From positions 2,311,724 to 2,347,688 of the forward strand of contig NZ_LSKU01000001.1 in assembly GCF_001561915.1 (NCBI RefSeq): a stretch of DNA of 35,965 nt. Direction: 5' to 3'. Positions within the stretch are counted from its first letter, which is position 1, and each line of letters starts with the position of its first letter. Shown one piece after another: positions 7,726 through 16,461 of the stretch. The notes under the pieces were generated by a model. The model made no database searches. It was not told where the DNA came from and worked only from the letters and a program-made list of their open reading frames with translations. The DNA comes from Tepidibacillus decaturensis. Lineage in GTDB: Bacteria; Bacillota; Bacilli; Tepidibacillales; Tepidibacillaceae. The translations under genes were made by a program, and so were the position numbers.

Positions 7726-7743
7726 GGATTCCTTTATTTATTA
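7717..7743 (-). promoter_or_regulatory. predicted sigma-D promoter of flgM
   Basis: TAAT-N15-GCCGATAA on the minus strand against consensus TAAA-N15-GCCGATAT: 3 of 4 and 7 of 8 matches with ideal spacing. Start of transcription would fall near 7710, about 45 bases before the flgM ATG. B. subtilis flgM also has a sigma-D promoter, giving the expected autoregulatory loop. Confidence 0.75.
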
Positions 7744-7835
7744 AAGTTGAAATTTAACGAAATTGATTTGATTTCCTTCGGATTTCTCATTTATTCTGGT
7801 GTTTTCTATATAAACTATGATTATCCTGTTTATCA

Positions 7836-8240
7836 CTATTTTAATTTTCCTTTATTATAATATCCTAATCCTTTATCTTTGTTCTTTTCTTCTGCTTCTT
7901 GTTCTAAAACATGTTTAATCCCATGTTCTAGTCTACCGCGACATTGATTACATAATCTACCTTCTTGAATGATCGTACCACAGGACTCACAAGGATATCC
8001 CATATTTGGCGCATCAGCGATCGAAATACGTCCTTCTCGGATAAATTTGGTGATTTGTTTAATAGTGACTTCAGTGGCCTCGCTTAACTCATAAATGTTT
8101 GCCCCTTTATGTTCACGTAAATAGTCAGCACAACGTTGATATTCTTGATCAATCTCTTTCTCACAAGCAGGGCAAACTTCTTTTACCCCTGCCACATAAA
8201 GCTTTCCACATCGCGGACAATTCGAAAGCTTCCCAACCAT
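7836..8240 (-). CDS. yvyF: YvyF / TIGR03826 family flagellar operon protein
   Basis: 134 residues with two zinc-ribbon-like clusters: CPRCGKLYVAGVKEVCPACE near the N-terminus and CESCGTIIQEGRLCNQC near residue 100. Between them is a helix-turn-helix-like stretch (IYELSEATEVTIKQITKFIREGR). This matches YvyF, found between comFC and flgM in Bacillales. Predicted DNA- or RNA-binding; exact role not settled. Starts with ATG after AGGGGG. Confidence 0.9.
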   Translation of the reverse strand: MVGKLSNCPRCGKLYVAGVKEVCPACEKEIDQEYQRCADYLREHKGANIYELSEATEVTIKQITKFIREGRISIADAPNMGYPCESCGTIIQEGRLCNQCRGRLEHGIKHVLEQEAEEKNKDKGLGYYNKGKLK

Positions 8241-8334
8241 CGGTCTTCCCCCTAATTCTCCTTTTTTCTTACTCTTAGTTTATCCAAAAGTTTCAATTTT
8301 GTCATGAGAAATTTAATCTTTCAAGGAATGTCTA

Positions 8335-9165
8335 TCATACTGCACGGGTTAAAGTTAAACTATATACCTGATTTACTCCAGCTCCCTTTAATGTCTGGGC
8401 ACATTCTTCTAAGGTGGCTCCTGTGGTATAGATATCATCAATCAACAAAACGTTTTTATCTTGCAAATTGACTTCTACTAAAGGTTCCATAATAAAGGCA
8501 CCTTCTATTTGTTTTAACCTTTCCCTTTTTCCATGCTTACTTTGTTTTTCTGTCTCTTTGATACGCTGTAATAAGGAATAGACTGGTTTCCCCGTAAAAA
8601 AGGAAAGTTGACTGGCTAATTGTTCTGCTTGGTTAAAACCTCTTTCCTTTAATCGGCTGGAATGTAAGGGTACAAACGTAATGAAGTCGATGTCAACATC
8701 TTTATAGTAGTAATCGTAGGCAATTTTCAGTAAGTAGCTAAAAATTTGAGATAAGCTCTCTTTCCCTCTATATTTGTACAAGGCAATGTTCTCTTTCATA
8801 AAATCATTATATAATACTGCACTTCGATTAAAGGAAAGTGCATGATTAGCATCTATGCAATCGTGGCAAAGCAATGTTCCCTCTTGTATGGGTAAAGGTT
8901 CTTCTTTATCAACAGGGATTTGGGGATCTATCGGCTTATGACATTGGTAACAGTGGTTTAAAGGGATCACTTCTAGTTCATTTTTACATGTCATACATAG
9001 GTGTGGGAGATGTAACATCTTCTGTAATACATCATGAGAATGGGACTGAATTGGCTTTTCGCATAACAAACAACGATGCTCTGGATAGAATATAGCATTG
9101 AGATAGGATTTTAATAGATTTGTTCGATGATCCCCTATGACATCACGTCCGAAAAATCGGATCAT
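8335..9165 (-). CDS. comFC: competence protein ComFC (phosphoribosyltransferase family)
   Basis: 276 residues. N-terminal zinc-binding part with CxxC pairs (CLLCEKP, CMTCKNEL, CYQCHKP, CHDCI). C-terminal phosphoribosyltransferase fold with the PRPP-binding signature NVLLIDDIYTTGATLEEC. Known to take part in uptake or processing of transforming DNA with ComFA. Its ATG overlaps the stop of the DUF1499-like gene (ATGA), so translation is coupled. Confidence 0.96.
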   Translation of the reverse strand: MIRFFGRDVIGDHRTNLLKSYLNAIFYPEHRCLLCEKPIQSHSHDVLQKMLHLPHLCMTCKNELEVIPLNHCYQCHKPIDPQIPVDKEEPLPIQEGTLLCHDCIDANHALSFNRSAVLYNDFMKENIALYKYRGKESLSQIFSYLLKIAYDYYYKDVDIDFITFVPLHSSRLKERGFNQAEQLASQLSFFTGKPVYSLLQRIKETEKQSKHGKRERLKQIEGAFIMEPLVEVNLQDKNVLLIDDIYTTGATLEECAQTLKGAGVNQVYSLTLTRAV

Positions 9166-9539
9166 TCAGGTTTAATCTCCTTATGTAACGCTTTATAAAA
9201 CGCTAAAATATTAAAATAGCTTGTCCCAAGATCACCAAAAGTCCCTCTTTTAGCAGATAGGACATCAATTGCTGAACGTGTTGGCGATATTTTAAAAACA
9301 GAGATAATCAGATCGCTTTTCCATAAAAGGTTTTTCGTTTCTACCATAATTTCTCCACGTTCTTTATCGATGTGGAAAACCTTCCAATCTGGTTTACTAT
9401 TGACCACTCTGGTGACGGCTTCCATCACCTTATCAAAACGTTCTTTATAATAACGGGTTTTGAGTTGAGGGGATTTTGCCCTTTCACTTGTTTCCTCTTG
9501 ATTTTTCCATAATCCAGTGATAATACGTAAAATTGACAT
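9162..9539 (-). CDS. DUF1499-like small protein in place of comFB
   Basis: About 125 residues from ATG 9539, which has AAGGAG ten bases upstream; an earlier ATG at 9560 overlaps its own ribosome site and is less likely. The pattern WKVFHIDKERGEIMVETKNL, then DLIISVFKISPTRSAIDVLS, then GDLGTSYFNILAFYKAL resembles DUF1499 proteins (beta strands, a DLG turn, a final helix). No signal peptide or membrane segment. It sits between comFA and comFC where B. subtilis has comFB but bears no visible likeness to ComFB. Function unknown. Confidence 0.65.
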   Translation of the reverse strand: MSILRIITGLWKNQEETSERAKSPQLKTRYYKERFDKVMEAVTRVVNSKPDWKVFHIDKERGEIMVETKNLLWKSDLIISVFKISPTRSAIDVLSAKRGTFGDLGTSYFNILAFYKALHKEIKPE

Positions 9540-9618
9540 TGATTCAAAACTCCTTCTCATTCCTTCGTTATTTTAATTCTAATTATTATCCCTATCATAC
9601 TGGAACAAGGAAAATGTT

Positions 9619-11376
9619 TCAAATCCCTTTGGCCAATCGATTCATCCTTTCGATCTGTTTTTTGGCTTTGAGCATTGCATTGGTTTTATATTCTGCCAAA
9701 AACCAAACGATCCCTGTTGGGTAATTGGCAGATCTACCTACTCTTCCCGCAATCTGAACTAAGGTGGCTTCATCAAAGATAGTAGACTCTGCTCCGATCA
9801 CCAATACATGAACATTGGGTATAGTTACTCCACGTTCCATAATCGTGGTGGTAACTAGAAATTGAATCTCCCCGTTTCGAAAGGCCTCTACCTTTTCATC
9901 TCTACCACGGTCACTAGCATAAACACCTGCAATCGTTTCATCTGGAAACCATTGTTTAAGCTTTTTCGTCCAAATGGGAATATCTCGTACATTTGCGATA
10001 AAGATAAAGGCTTGTCCTTTTTGTACCTTTACCTCATCGATAAATCTTCTAATCAGCTCATCTGGATTGGCTTGAAATATTACCTTTTCTTTTTTAGGAA
10101 TTCTTTCAATCTGCGGAACTGGTAGAGGATGATGATGGTAACGAATGGGTAGGATAACCGAATCAATTTCTTTTCGCTGTACTCGATCTAACCATTTATT
10201 TGAGGGAGTAGCTGTCATAAAAATCATTTTCCCCTCTTCTTTCAACGCTCGTTTTACCACAAATTCTAGCATTGTATCATTGTGATAGGGAAAAGCATCC
10301 ATCTCATCAACAATCACAAGATCAAAAAACTGAACAAACCTCATCGTTTGATGGGTTGTTGCCAAATAGAGTTGCCCACGATTCCACTTTTCTTCGCTTC
10401 CCCCATACAAACTGACAATAGCAACACCGGGAAAAGCACTTCTAAAGCGAGGGGATAACTCCTTGATTACATCCTTTCGTGGCGAGGCTAGCAAAATCCG
10501 ATTGCCTCGTTTTAAAGCATTGTAAACGACAGGAAAAATCATTTCTGTTTTTCCTGCTCCAGTTACAGCCCAGATTAACAACTCTTTAAACTCTTTACTG
10601 TTTGCAAACCATACAGCATGGTTAGCAATATGTTCTTGGTGTGGTGACAGTTGAAGTGTAAACGAGGGTAAATCAAGAGAATGATCTTGTATAGCCAGTT
10701 CAGAAGCTGAGAAGTGAATGAGTGGGGTACAGGTTTTACTTCTACCCATCGTTATACAAGATTCGCAAGTAGCACAGTGTTCTCCACAACTGGCACAAGG
10801 TTGTATCATCACCTTCTCCGTTGAACCACAGCGATGGCAAACTAGTAGTGGAGTTAAGATTGTGTGATTAGATTGTGGAGCTGAAACACCTGAGGAGATA
10901 TTGATTTCATTTAAAAGATAGCCTACTTGAAGGTAGTTGGATAGTTCGATTGTAGAAGTTAAATGAGGACTCGTGTGATGTTTTTTAAGTAAGGTTATTA
11001 TTTCTTCAAGTAACAACTGTTTTCCTTCCACAAAGGGTATTATTTCTTGCTTCCATTCCTCATACTTTAAAAGAATATGATTAAATCCCTGATAGGTTAC
11101 TCTTATAGAGAAAACATCATTCCTTGCGAACGTATACTTTACCCCACTTTCTCTGCTTTTCCAAAAAAGTAGACTCCTTTCTACTAGCCTACTTTCCTTA
11201 CCTTTGTCTAGGGAATCTCGATAAGCCATCGCATGGCCGATTGACATCAATGAGCCAATCACGACTAATTCCTTTATTCCCTGTTCATACCAGTACATTA
11301 AATCAATATCAAGATTTAAAGTGATGTTCCAACTCATTTTTTGGCCTAATTGAACACCATATACTTGAAATTTCAT
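9619..11376 (-). CDS. comFA: DNA translocase/helicase ComFA
   Basis: 585 residues. DEAD-like ATP-driven DNA translocase for uptake of single-stranded DNA in transformation. The N-terminal part is variable. A zinc finger follows with C180, C183, C194, C197 and further cysteines C201, C204, C207. Walker A is VTGAGKTE (273-278), Walker B has DEMD (357-360), motif III is MTATPS, and motif VI is QIAGRVGRS near the C-terminus. Start ATG with AGGAGAG upstream. Follows degV at 28 bases, as in B. subtilis. Confidence 0.96.
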   Translation of the reverse strand: MKFQVYGVQLGQKMSWNITLNLDIDLMYWYEQGIKELVVIGSLMSIGHAMAYRDSLDKGKESRLVERSLLFWKSRESGVKYTFARNDVFSIRVTYQGFNHILLKYEEWKQEIIPFVEGKQLLLEEIITLLKKHHTSPHLTSTIELSNYLQVGYLLNEINISSGVSAPQSNHTILTPLLVCHRCGSTEKVMIQPCASCGEHCATCESCITMGRSKTCTPLIHFSASELAIQDHSLDLPSFTLQLSPHQEHIANHAVWFANSKEFKELLIWAVTGAGKTEMIFPVVYNALKRGNRILLASPRKDVIKELSPRFRSAFPGVAIVSLYGGSEEKWNRGQLYLATTHQTMRFVQFFDLVIVDEMDAFPYHNDTMLEFVVKRALKEEGKMIFMTATPSNKWLDRVQRKEIDSVILPIRYHHHPLPVPQIERIPKKEKVIFQANPDELIRRFIDEVKVQKGQAFIFIANVRDIPIWTKKLKQWFPDETIAGVYASDRGRDEKVEAFRNGEIQFLVTTTIMERGVTIPNVHVLVIGAESTIFDEATLVQIAGRVGRSANYPTGIVWFLAEYKTNAMLKAKKQIERMNRLAKGI

Positions 11377-11404
11377 GATTTGCGTGCTCTCCTACAACGT
11401 TTGA

Positions 11405-12283
11405 TCAAATTTTCCCTGAAAAGGATCCTGTATCATTTGCTACCCTATACCATGTGATACCAATTGTACCTGGCCCTGTATGTACCCCAATTACTGGGCC
11501 AAAGTCAGATATATTTACCTCTACATTGGGGTAGGTTTCTTTAATCTTGTTTAAAAGCTCTTCAGCTTCTTCGATCACATTTCCTTGAATCACTGAAACC
11601 TTAAATTTTCCACCATTTTTGAGATCTCCATCAAGTAGTTGTAAAATACGTTCAAACGCCTTTTTCTTGGTGCGAACCTTTTCAAAAGGCTCTAATTTTT
11701 TATCCTGAAAATAGATGATTGGCTTTATTTTTAGTATACTACCTACAATCATTTGCGCCGCATTTAATCGGCCACCACGGTGCAAGTGGGATAAATCGTC
11801 AACGACAAAATAAGCCTTGATATTTTTCACAACCCATTCAATTCTTGACTTGATCTCTTCTAGCTTTTTACCTTCTGTAACCATTTGTGCTGCTTCAATC
11901 ACCATAAAACCTTGGGCATAACAAGCGATTTCCGAATCAATCACTTCTACATGAATCCCCTCTACCATATTTGCTGCAGCAAGCGAGGTATTCATCGTTC
12001 CACTTATTCCACTGGATAAATGAATAGCAATTGCTTCATCATATTCCTTAGCTAATTCTTCATATAGCTTCACAAAATCACCAATGGCTGGCTGAGAAGT
12101 CGTAGGCAATTCTTGTTCCACTTTTAACATGTCATAAAAATCTTCAGTCGACAGATCCAACCCTTCTCTATAGGACCTAGTACCAAAGTTAACTGCTAAT
12201 GGAACAACATGAATATGATACTTCTCAATGATATCCTTTGTTAAATAAGCTGTACTATCAGTAACCACTGCTATTTTTGCCAT
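11405..12283 (-). CDS. degV: DegV family fatty-acid-binding protein
   Basis: 292 residues. DegV-fold protein that binds fatty acids, often the acyl carrier of fatty acid kinase (FakB). The opening AVVTDSTAYLTKDIIEKYHI, the TTSQPAIGDF segment, AIHLSSGISGTMNTS and the C-terminal GPVIGVHTGPGTIGI are all family landmarks. AGGAGG precedes the ATG. In B. subtilis degV sits between degU and comFA; here the Tad island separates it from degU. Confidence 0.95.
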   Translation of the reverse strand: MAKIAVVTDSTAYLTKDIIEKYHIHVVPLAVNFGTRSYREGLDLSTEDFYDMLKVEQELPTTSQPAIGDFVKLYEELAKEYDEAIAIHLSSGISGTMNTSLAAANMVEGIHVEVIDSEIACYAQGFMVIEAAQMVTEGKKLEEIKSRIEWVVKNIKAYFVVDDLSHLHRGGRLNAAQMIVGSILKIKPIIYFQDKKLEPFEKVRTKKKAFERILQLLDGDLKNGGKFKVSVIQGNVIEEAEELLNKIKETYPNVEVNISDFGPVIGVHTGPGTIGITWYRVANDTGSFSGKI

Positions 12284-12298
12284 AAATCCTCCTATTTT

Positions 12299-14020
12299 TT
12301 AACCTGTTTCATAGACAGAAACCCGGTTTCTCCCTGCTTGTTTAGAGCCAAAATACATCGCTCGATCCGCATGGCGAATTAAGTCGTTCACAGAGCTAGC
12401 CATATCAGGATAAGAAGCAATCCCAATACTTGCTGTAACTTGAATGATAATTTCAGCTTGCCTATCAATGGAATTGGTCAACTTAATGGGATGATGTTGG
12501 ATCGCATAACGAATTCGTTCAGCAATCACTTTTGCCTCTTCATGATCGGTATTTGGCGCAATCACCGTAAATTCTTCCCCACCATAGCGAGCGATAATGT
12601 CCTCTTTTCTTGTATATTCTTTTAGTAAATTTGCAATTATTTTTAAAACTTCATTTCCTGCTAAATGGCCATAACGGTCATTCACCTGTTTAAAATGATC
12701 GAGATCAATGATCAATAAACTTAGCTTTTCTTCTTTCATTTTTGATTCCTGTAATTTATCCTGAAGCAATTGGTCAAATGCCCGATAATTATATAACCCT
12801 GTAAGCTCATCCAATTTACTTTTCTCTTCTGTCTTTTTATACTTTCTCGCATTTTGGATCGCTACAGCGGCTTGACTTGCTAAAATTTTTGCAATGGTTA
12901 AATCTTTTTTTGAAAAATGATATTCCCTTGCACTTCCTAAAGTAATCACTCCAATCGTCTGCTGATTCCATACCATTGGCACAGAAAGTAATGAGCGGTT
13001 ATTTTGAATATAGTCTGGCTCAACCTCTAATGTAAAAAATTCTGCATGACTACCTACAATTTCTCCTTCTCTATTGTTTGCTACTCGTCCTGTTAGACCT
13101 TCGCCCACTTTGATCGAAAAATCCTGATAACGGGGTTCTTCGATTCGAGTGCCATCACTATGTTCAATCGAGATTGGATTTAATTTGATTCCATTGGTTA
13201 AAAAGATATAGCTATAATCAAAAGAAAACAGTTCCCTGATTGCCATTTGGAGCGAACTGACTGCCTTATCTAGATTTAATTCCGAAGTAAAAGAAGCAGA
13301 TATTTTATTTAGAGCTTGTAACTGCTGATGGGAATGGCGCAATTCACTATAGATTTTAAATAAATGCGAAACAATAAGAATAGGAAAGGCAACGAAAATC
13401 ATCCCATTTTGTCCATATGTTACCTTAACCATATACATCAGAACGCCTAAAGGCAAAGTTAGTAAAAGTGTCGCTGCATCCCAAATCATATCCTCTGTAA
13501 ACATCGGAACACGATTTGGAGAAATGAACCTACGAATTAAATATAATATAAAATGATTGGCAAGAAAATAGCTAGCACTATAAATGAATATAGGGGTTAG
13601 CTGAATCCATAGCTCGGAAACACTAAATTGAATCTCTCCTCCAAAAAGGAAAAAACTAAAACCTGAAAGAATAGAGATCCAAATAAACATCATATTACTT
13701 AGTAGAATTCTAGGGATGGTTCTTTTTTCTGGAGAAATTAACAGGGTGACTAAAAAAGCAACTTGGGTAAGCCAAACCTCGACCACTAGGCCATAGTCTA
13801 AAAAAACAGCGATTGAAACAGCAAAGGTAAATGAAATAAAGATCCCACCAATTTTTAGTGGCAAACTATTAATCAATACCATTAAAAAAAGGTAGACTAA
13901 GATCATGTTGTAATCTTCTAATTGGATTGGGATCCATTGAGTATAGCTTACCCATAGCAAAGTGGTAATCGAAAAAAGAGAAAAGATCATAAAGGCCATT
14001 TTTTGGTTCTTTAGACTCAT
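12299..14020 (-). CDS. membrane diguanylate cyclase with GAF and GGDEF domains
   Basis: 573 residues. Roughly the first 215 hold several hydrophobic segments, a GAF-like domain follows (about 240-390), then GGDEF (about 400-573). The active-site loop RYGGEEF (480-484) is intact, preceded by IIDLDHFKQVNDRYGH. An I-site RxxD (RKED) lies five residues before the loop, so product inhibition is expected. Should make cyclic di-GMP at the membrane. Lies downstream of the Tad genes, 84 bases after the DUF192 gene, on the same strand. Possible control of pili or motility is inference from position. Confidence 0.92.
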   Translation of the reverse strand: MSLKNQKMAFMIFSLFSITTLLWVSYTQWIPIQLEDYNMILVYLFLMVLINSLPLKIGGIFISFTFAVSIAVFLDYGLVVEVWLTQVAFLVTLLISPEKRTIPRILLSNMMFIWISILSGFSFFLFGGEIQFSVSELWIQLTPIFIYSASYFLANHFILYLIRRFISPNRVPMFTEDMIWDAATLLLTLPLGVLMYMVKVTYGQNGMIFVAFPILIVSHLFKIYSELRHSHQQLQALNKISASFTSELNLDKAVSSLQMAIRELFSFDYSYIFLTNGIKLNPISIEHSDGTRIEEPRYQDFSIKVGEGLTGRVANNREGEIVGSHAEFFTLEVEPDYIQNNRSLLSVPMVWNQQTIGVITLGSAREYHFSKKDLTIAKILASQAAVAIQNARKYKKTEEKSKLDELTGLYNYRAFDQLLQDKLQESKMKEEKLSLLIIDLDHFKQVNDRYGHLAGNEVLKIIANLLKEYTRKEDIIARYGGEEFTVIAPNTDHEEAKVIAERIRYAIQHHPIKLTNSIDRQAEIIIQVTASIGIASYPDMASSVNDLIRHADRAMYFGSKQAGRNRVSVYETG

Positions 14021-14104
14021 TCACATCAACTCTTTAACTTTTCTAGGACTATTGTCCGCATTTAACCTAATTATATGACAATTCTAACTCTTTTTCATTA
14101 AAAA

Positions 14105-14512
14105 TCAATCAATTTTTTCCATACATTTTAAAATATCCCCTATTTTGACATGTTTCGACATTATCATACCTGCTTTCAATTCAAGCACATCAGTTGCCTG
14201 AGATACCCATTTGCCTACTCTCCATGGCATCATCTTTTCCTCAACTGCTACAACTTGGTATGTTTCTTCGAAAGTTAGCGAGCTATCACGTCCGCTCAAC
14301 TTCTTTAAATAAATCACATCGATAGGGAACCTCATCCAACAGGTGTGAATTTGCTTGGTTTTCGTTAACCATAGCCCTTCAACTTCATCCAATGTTGGTT
14401 TGAACATGAGACCTATGAAACGGGTATAAAAAGAGTTGGCCATTAAAATATCCTGACCAACTTTTTTGTTTGAGTCTGTTTTTCGGACTGTAATTTTTTT
14501 CACAATCATCAT
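14105..14512 (-). CDS. DUF192 family protein
   Basis: 135 residues. The DUF192 core is visible: FYTRFIGLMFKPTLDEVEGL, then TCWMRFPIDVIYL, later KWVSQATDVLELKAGMI. Small beta-barrel-like family of unknown function, often encoded in Tad/Flp clusters of Gram-positives. It starts two bases after the TadC-like stop; no classical export signal at the N-terminus. Two adjacent ATG codons (14512, 14509) are possible starts. Confidence 0.85.
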   Translation of the reverse strand: MMIVKKITVRKTDSNKKVGQDILMANSFYTRFIGLMFKPTLDEVEGLWLTKTKQIHTCWMRFPIDVIYLKKLSGRDSSLTFEETYQVVAVEEKMMPWRVGKWVSQATDVLELKAGMIMSKHVKIGDILKCMEKID

Positions 14513-14514
14513 CC

Positions 14515-15435
14515 TTACTTTAATAAGGTATTCATAATATTGATTACGGCAGGACCTAAAATAATAATAAAGATCGCCGGAAAGATGAATAACACCAATG
14601 GAAAAAGAATCTTAATCGGTGCTTTCATTGCCTTTTCTTCTGCTCTTTGTTTCCGTTTTTGTCGCATATCCTCTGATTGAACGCGGAGAACGTTTCCGAT
14701 CCGAATGCCCAACTGATCTGCTTGTATGATCGAACCTACAAATTGAATCATATCTTCAACACCTGTTCTTTCGCCCAACGCTTTTAGTGCCTCTCGTCTT
14801 CCCTTTCCCATTTTGATCTCTTGCAAGGTTTTATATAATTCATCGGATAGAATTCCCCTTGTTTTCTCAACAACTTTAGACAACGCCGCATCAAATCCTA
14901 AGCCTGCTTCAACGCTTACCGTTAAAATATCTAATACTTCAGGTAGTCCCCGTACAATTGCCTCCTTACGTTCCTCTTTCTTTCTATTTAAATAGAAGAT
15001 TGGAAGAAGATAACCTAATATCCAACCGACAAGTGGAAGAAGGAGCTGGTTCATTCCTGCTTCTTGCGCAAGCCCAACCATTGTAAAAACTCCACCAAGT
15101 CCAAGCCAAAACAAGCTCCGCCATGTCATCCATTCTTGTAAGGTTAAATGATGGGGATAGCCAGCTAGATTTAATAATTGATGCTCCCTCTTTTTCAAGG
15201 AATACGGGGTCCATTTTATCACAGACTTTCCCATCTTTTGTAGCAAGGGTTTAACCATTCTTTCTTGAAAAGGTAAAGAATAAGGGTCTTCCTCAGACTT
15301 TTGCATTCGATCTTCAACAATATTCATAATTCTTTTAGCGACCTTGAGGCGATGGTTAAACATAAGTTTTAAAATAGTAAACGTAATAAAAGCAACGGTT
15401 CCACCCACAATCAATAAGATCATTTGCTGAGACAT
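14515..15435 (-). CDS. tadC: Tad pilus platform protein, TadC-like
   Basis: 306 residues, type II secretion F domain. An N-terminal membrane segment (ILLIVGGTVAFITFTILKL), a paired central hydrophobic region, the conserved helix LPEVLDILTVSVEAGLGFDA, and a C-terminal membrane segment (ILFPLVLFIFPAIFIIIL). Acts with the TadB-like protein as the inner-membrane platform moved by the CpaF ATPase. Starts after GAGGTG, three bases past the previous gene. Confidence 0.9.
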   Translation of the reverse strand: MSQQMILLIVGGTVAFITFTILKLMFNHRLKVAKRIMNIVEDRMQKSEEDPYSLPFQERMVKPLLQKMGKSVIKWTPYSLKKREHQLLNLAGYPHHLTLQEWMTWRSLFWLGLGGVFTMVGLAQEAGMNQLLLPLVGWILGYLLPIFYLNRKKEERKEAIVRGLPEVLDILTVSVEAGLGFDAALSKVVEKTRGILSDELYKTLQEIKMGKGRREALKALGERTGVEDMIQFVGSIIQADQLGIRIGNVLRVQSEDMRQKRKQRAEEKAMKAPIKILFPLVLFIFPAIFIIILGPAVINIMNTLLK

Positions 15436-15438
15436 GGT

Positions 15439-16419
15439 TTACACCTCAATATTGATTATTTTTTTAATCAGAATCGCTCCGATGAGCTGACCTAATATAG
15501 CAGCTCCTAACATAGCCCAACCAATCGGATTGGTGAATAAAACGCTCATGTATTCAGGATTGGTCATTAGTAGAAAAACCCCTAAACCAATAGGTAAAAT
15601 CATAAAAATCATCATCGACATTTTTCCTTGTGCGGTAAGAGACTTAATCTCTCCTTTAATGCGAATTCGCTCGCGGATGGTTTCTCCTATTGTATCTAAA
15701 ATTTCTGCTAGATTCCCACCAACTTGACGTTGGATCAACATCGCTGTAATAATTAAATCCAAATCTTTACTCTCTACCCTTTGGTTAAAATGAGTTAAGG
15801 CCTGCTCTGTACTCACCCCTAATCTCATTTCCTGTAACATCCGTTGAATCTCTTCGGATAAAGGAGCAGCCATTTCTCTTGACAGTAACTCTAGGGATTG
15901 AATCAGTGAGTACCCAGCCTTTAAAGAATTGGCCGTCATGCTGATCATATCTGGTAATTGGGACTCTAGTGCAGCCTTTCTTTTTCGTTTCTTCGCCTTT
16001 AACCAAATAAAAGGAACATACCAGGAGAGTAACCCTAGCCATAACCCTCTTTCTATATTACCGTCAGCTAAAAATACACCTAAGAACGCTCCTACTAGCG
16101 TCGAAATCAATACAAAAATCATAAACTCTGAGGATTTCATCATAATGTTTGCTTTTTTTAATTCAAGTTGAATTCGTTGATCCAGTACCTGAATCCATTT
16201 CACCCGGCTTAACCCTTTCCAAATGAAGGAATAAAGGGCAAATCGGGAGTCCTCTTTTTTATTTTTGTGAAGGTCTACTACTTCTTCATGCCATTCATTG
16301 CTTTCAATCTCTAGTACCCGTTTTCGTATCCGATTTCTTCTCATCTCTAAATAACGACTAAGCCATAGTATAAAGATGAAGTTAAATAAAAATGTAACAA
16401 GTAGGACAAGCCATTTCAT
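15439..16419 (-). CDS. tadB: Tad pilus platform protein, TadB-like
   Basis: About 326 residues from ATG 16419 (MKWLVLLVTF), which has GGAGAG upstream; a longer in-frame reading to 16446 lacks a good site. Starts with a membrane segment, has a charged cytoplasmic stretch, then the T2SSF region LESQLPDMISMTANSLKAGY and three further hydrophobic helices near residues 120-160 and the C-terminus. Partner of the TadC-like protein; symbols are by layout and family, not by close identity. Confidence 0.9.
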   Translation of the reverse strand: MKWLVLLVTFLFNFIFILWLSRYLEMRRNRIRKRVLEIESNEWHEEVVDLHKNKKEDSRFALYSFIWKGLSRVKWIQVLDQRIQLELKKANIMMKSSEFMIFVLISTLVGAFLGVFLADGNIERGLWLGLLSWYVPFIWLKAKKRKRKAALESQLPDMISMTANSLKAGYSLIQSLELLSREMAAPLSEEIQRMLQEMRLGVSTEQALTHFNQRVESKDLDLIITAMLIQRQVGGNLAEILDTIGETIRERIRIKGEIKSLTAQGKMSMMIFMILPIGLGVFLLMTNPEYMSVLFTNPIGWAMLGAAILGQLIGAILIKKIINIEV

Positions 16420-16461
16420 CGTTATTCTCTCCAATCTTACCCACAAAAGTGACGAACTCTT

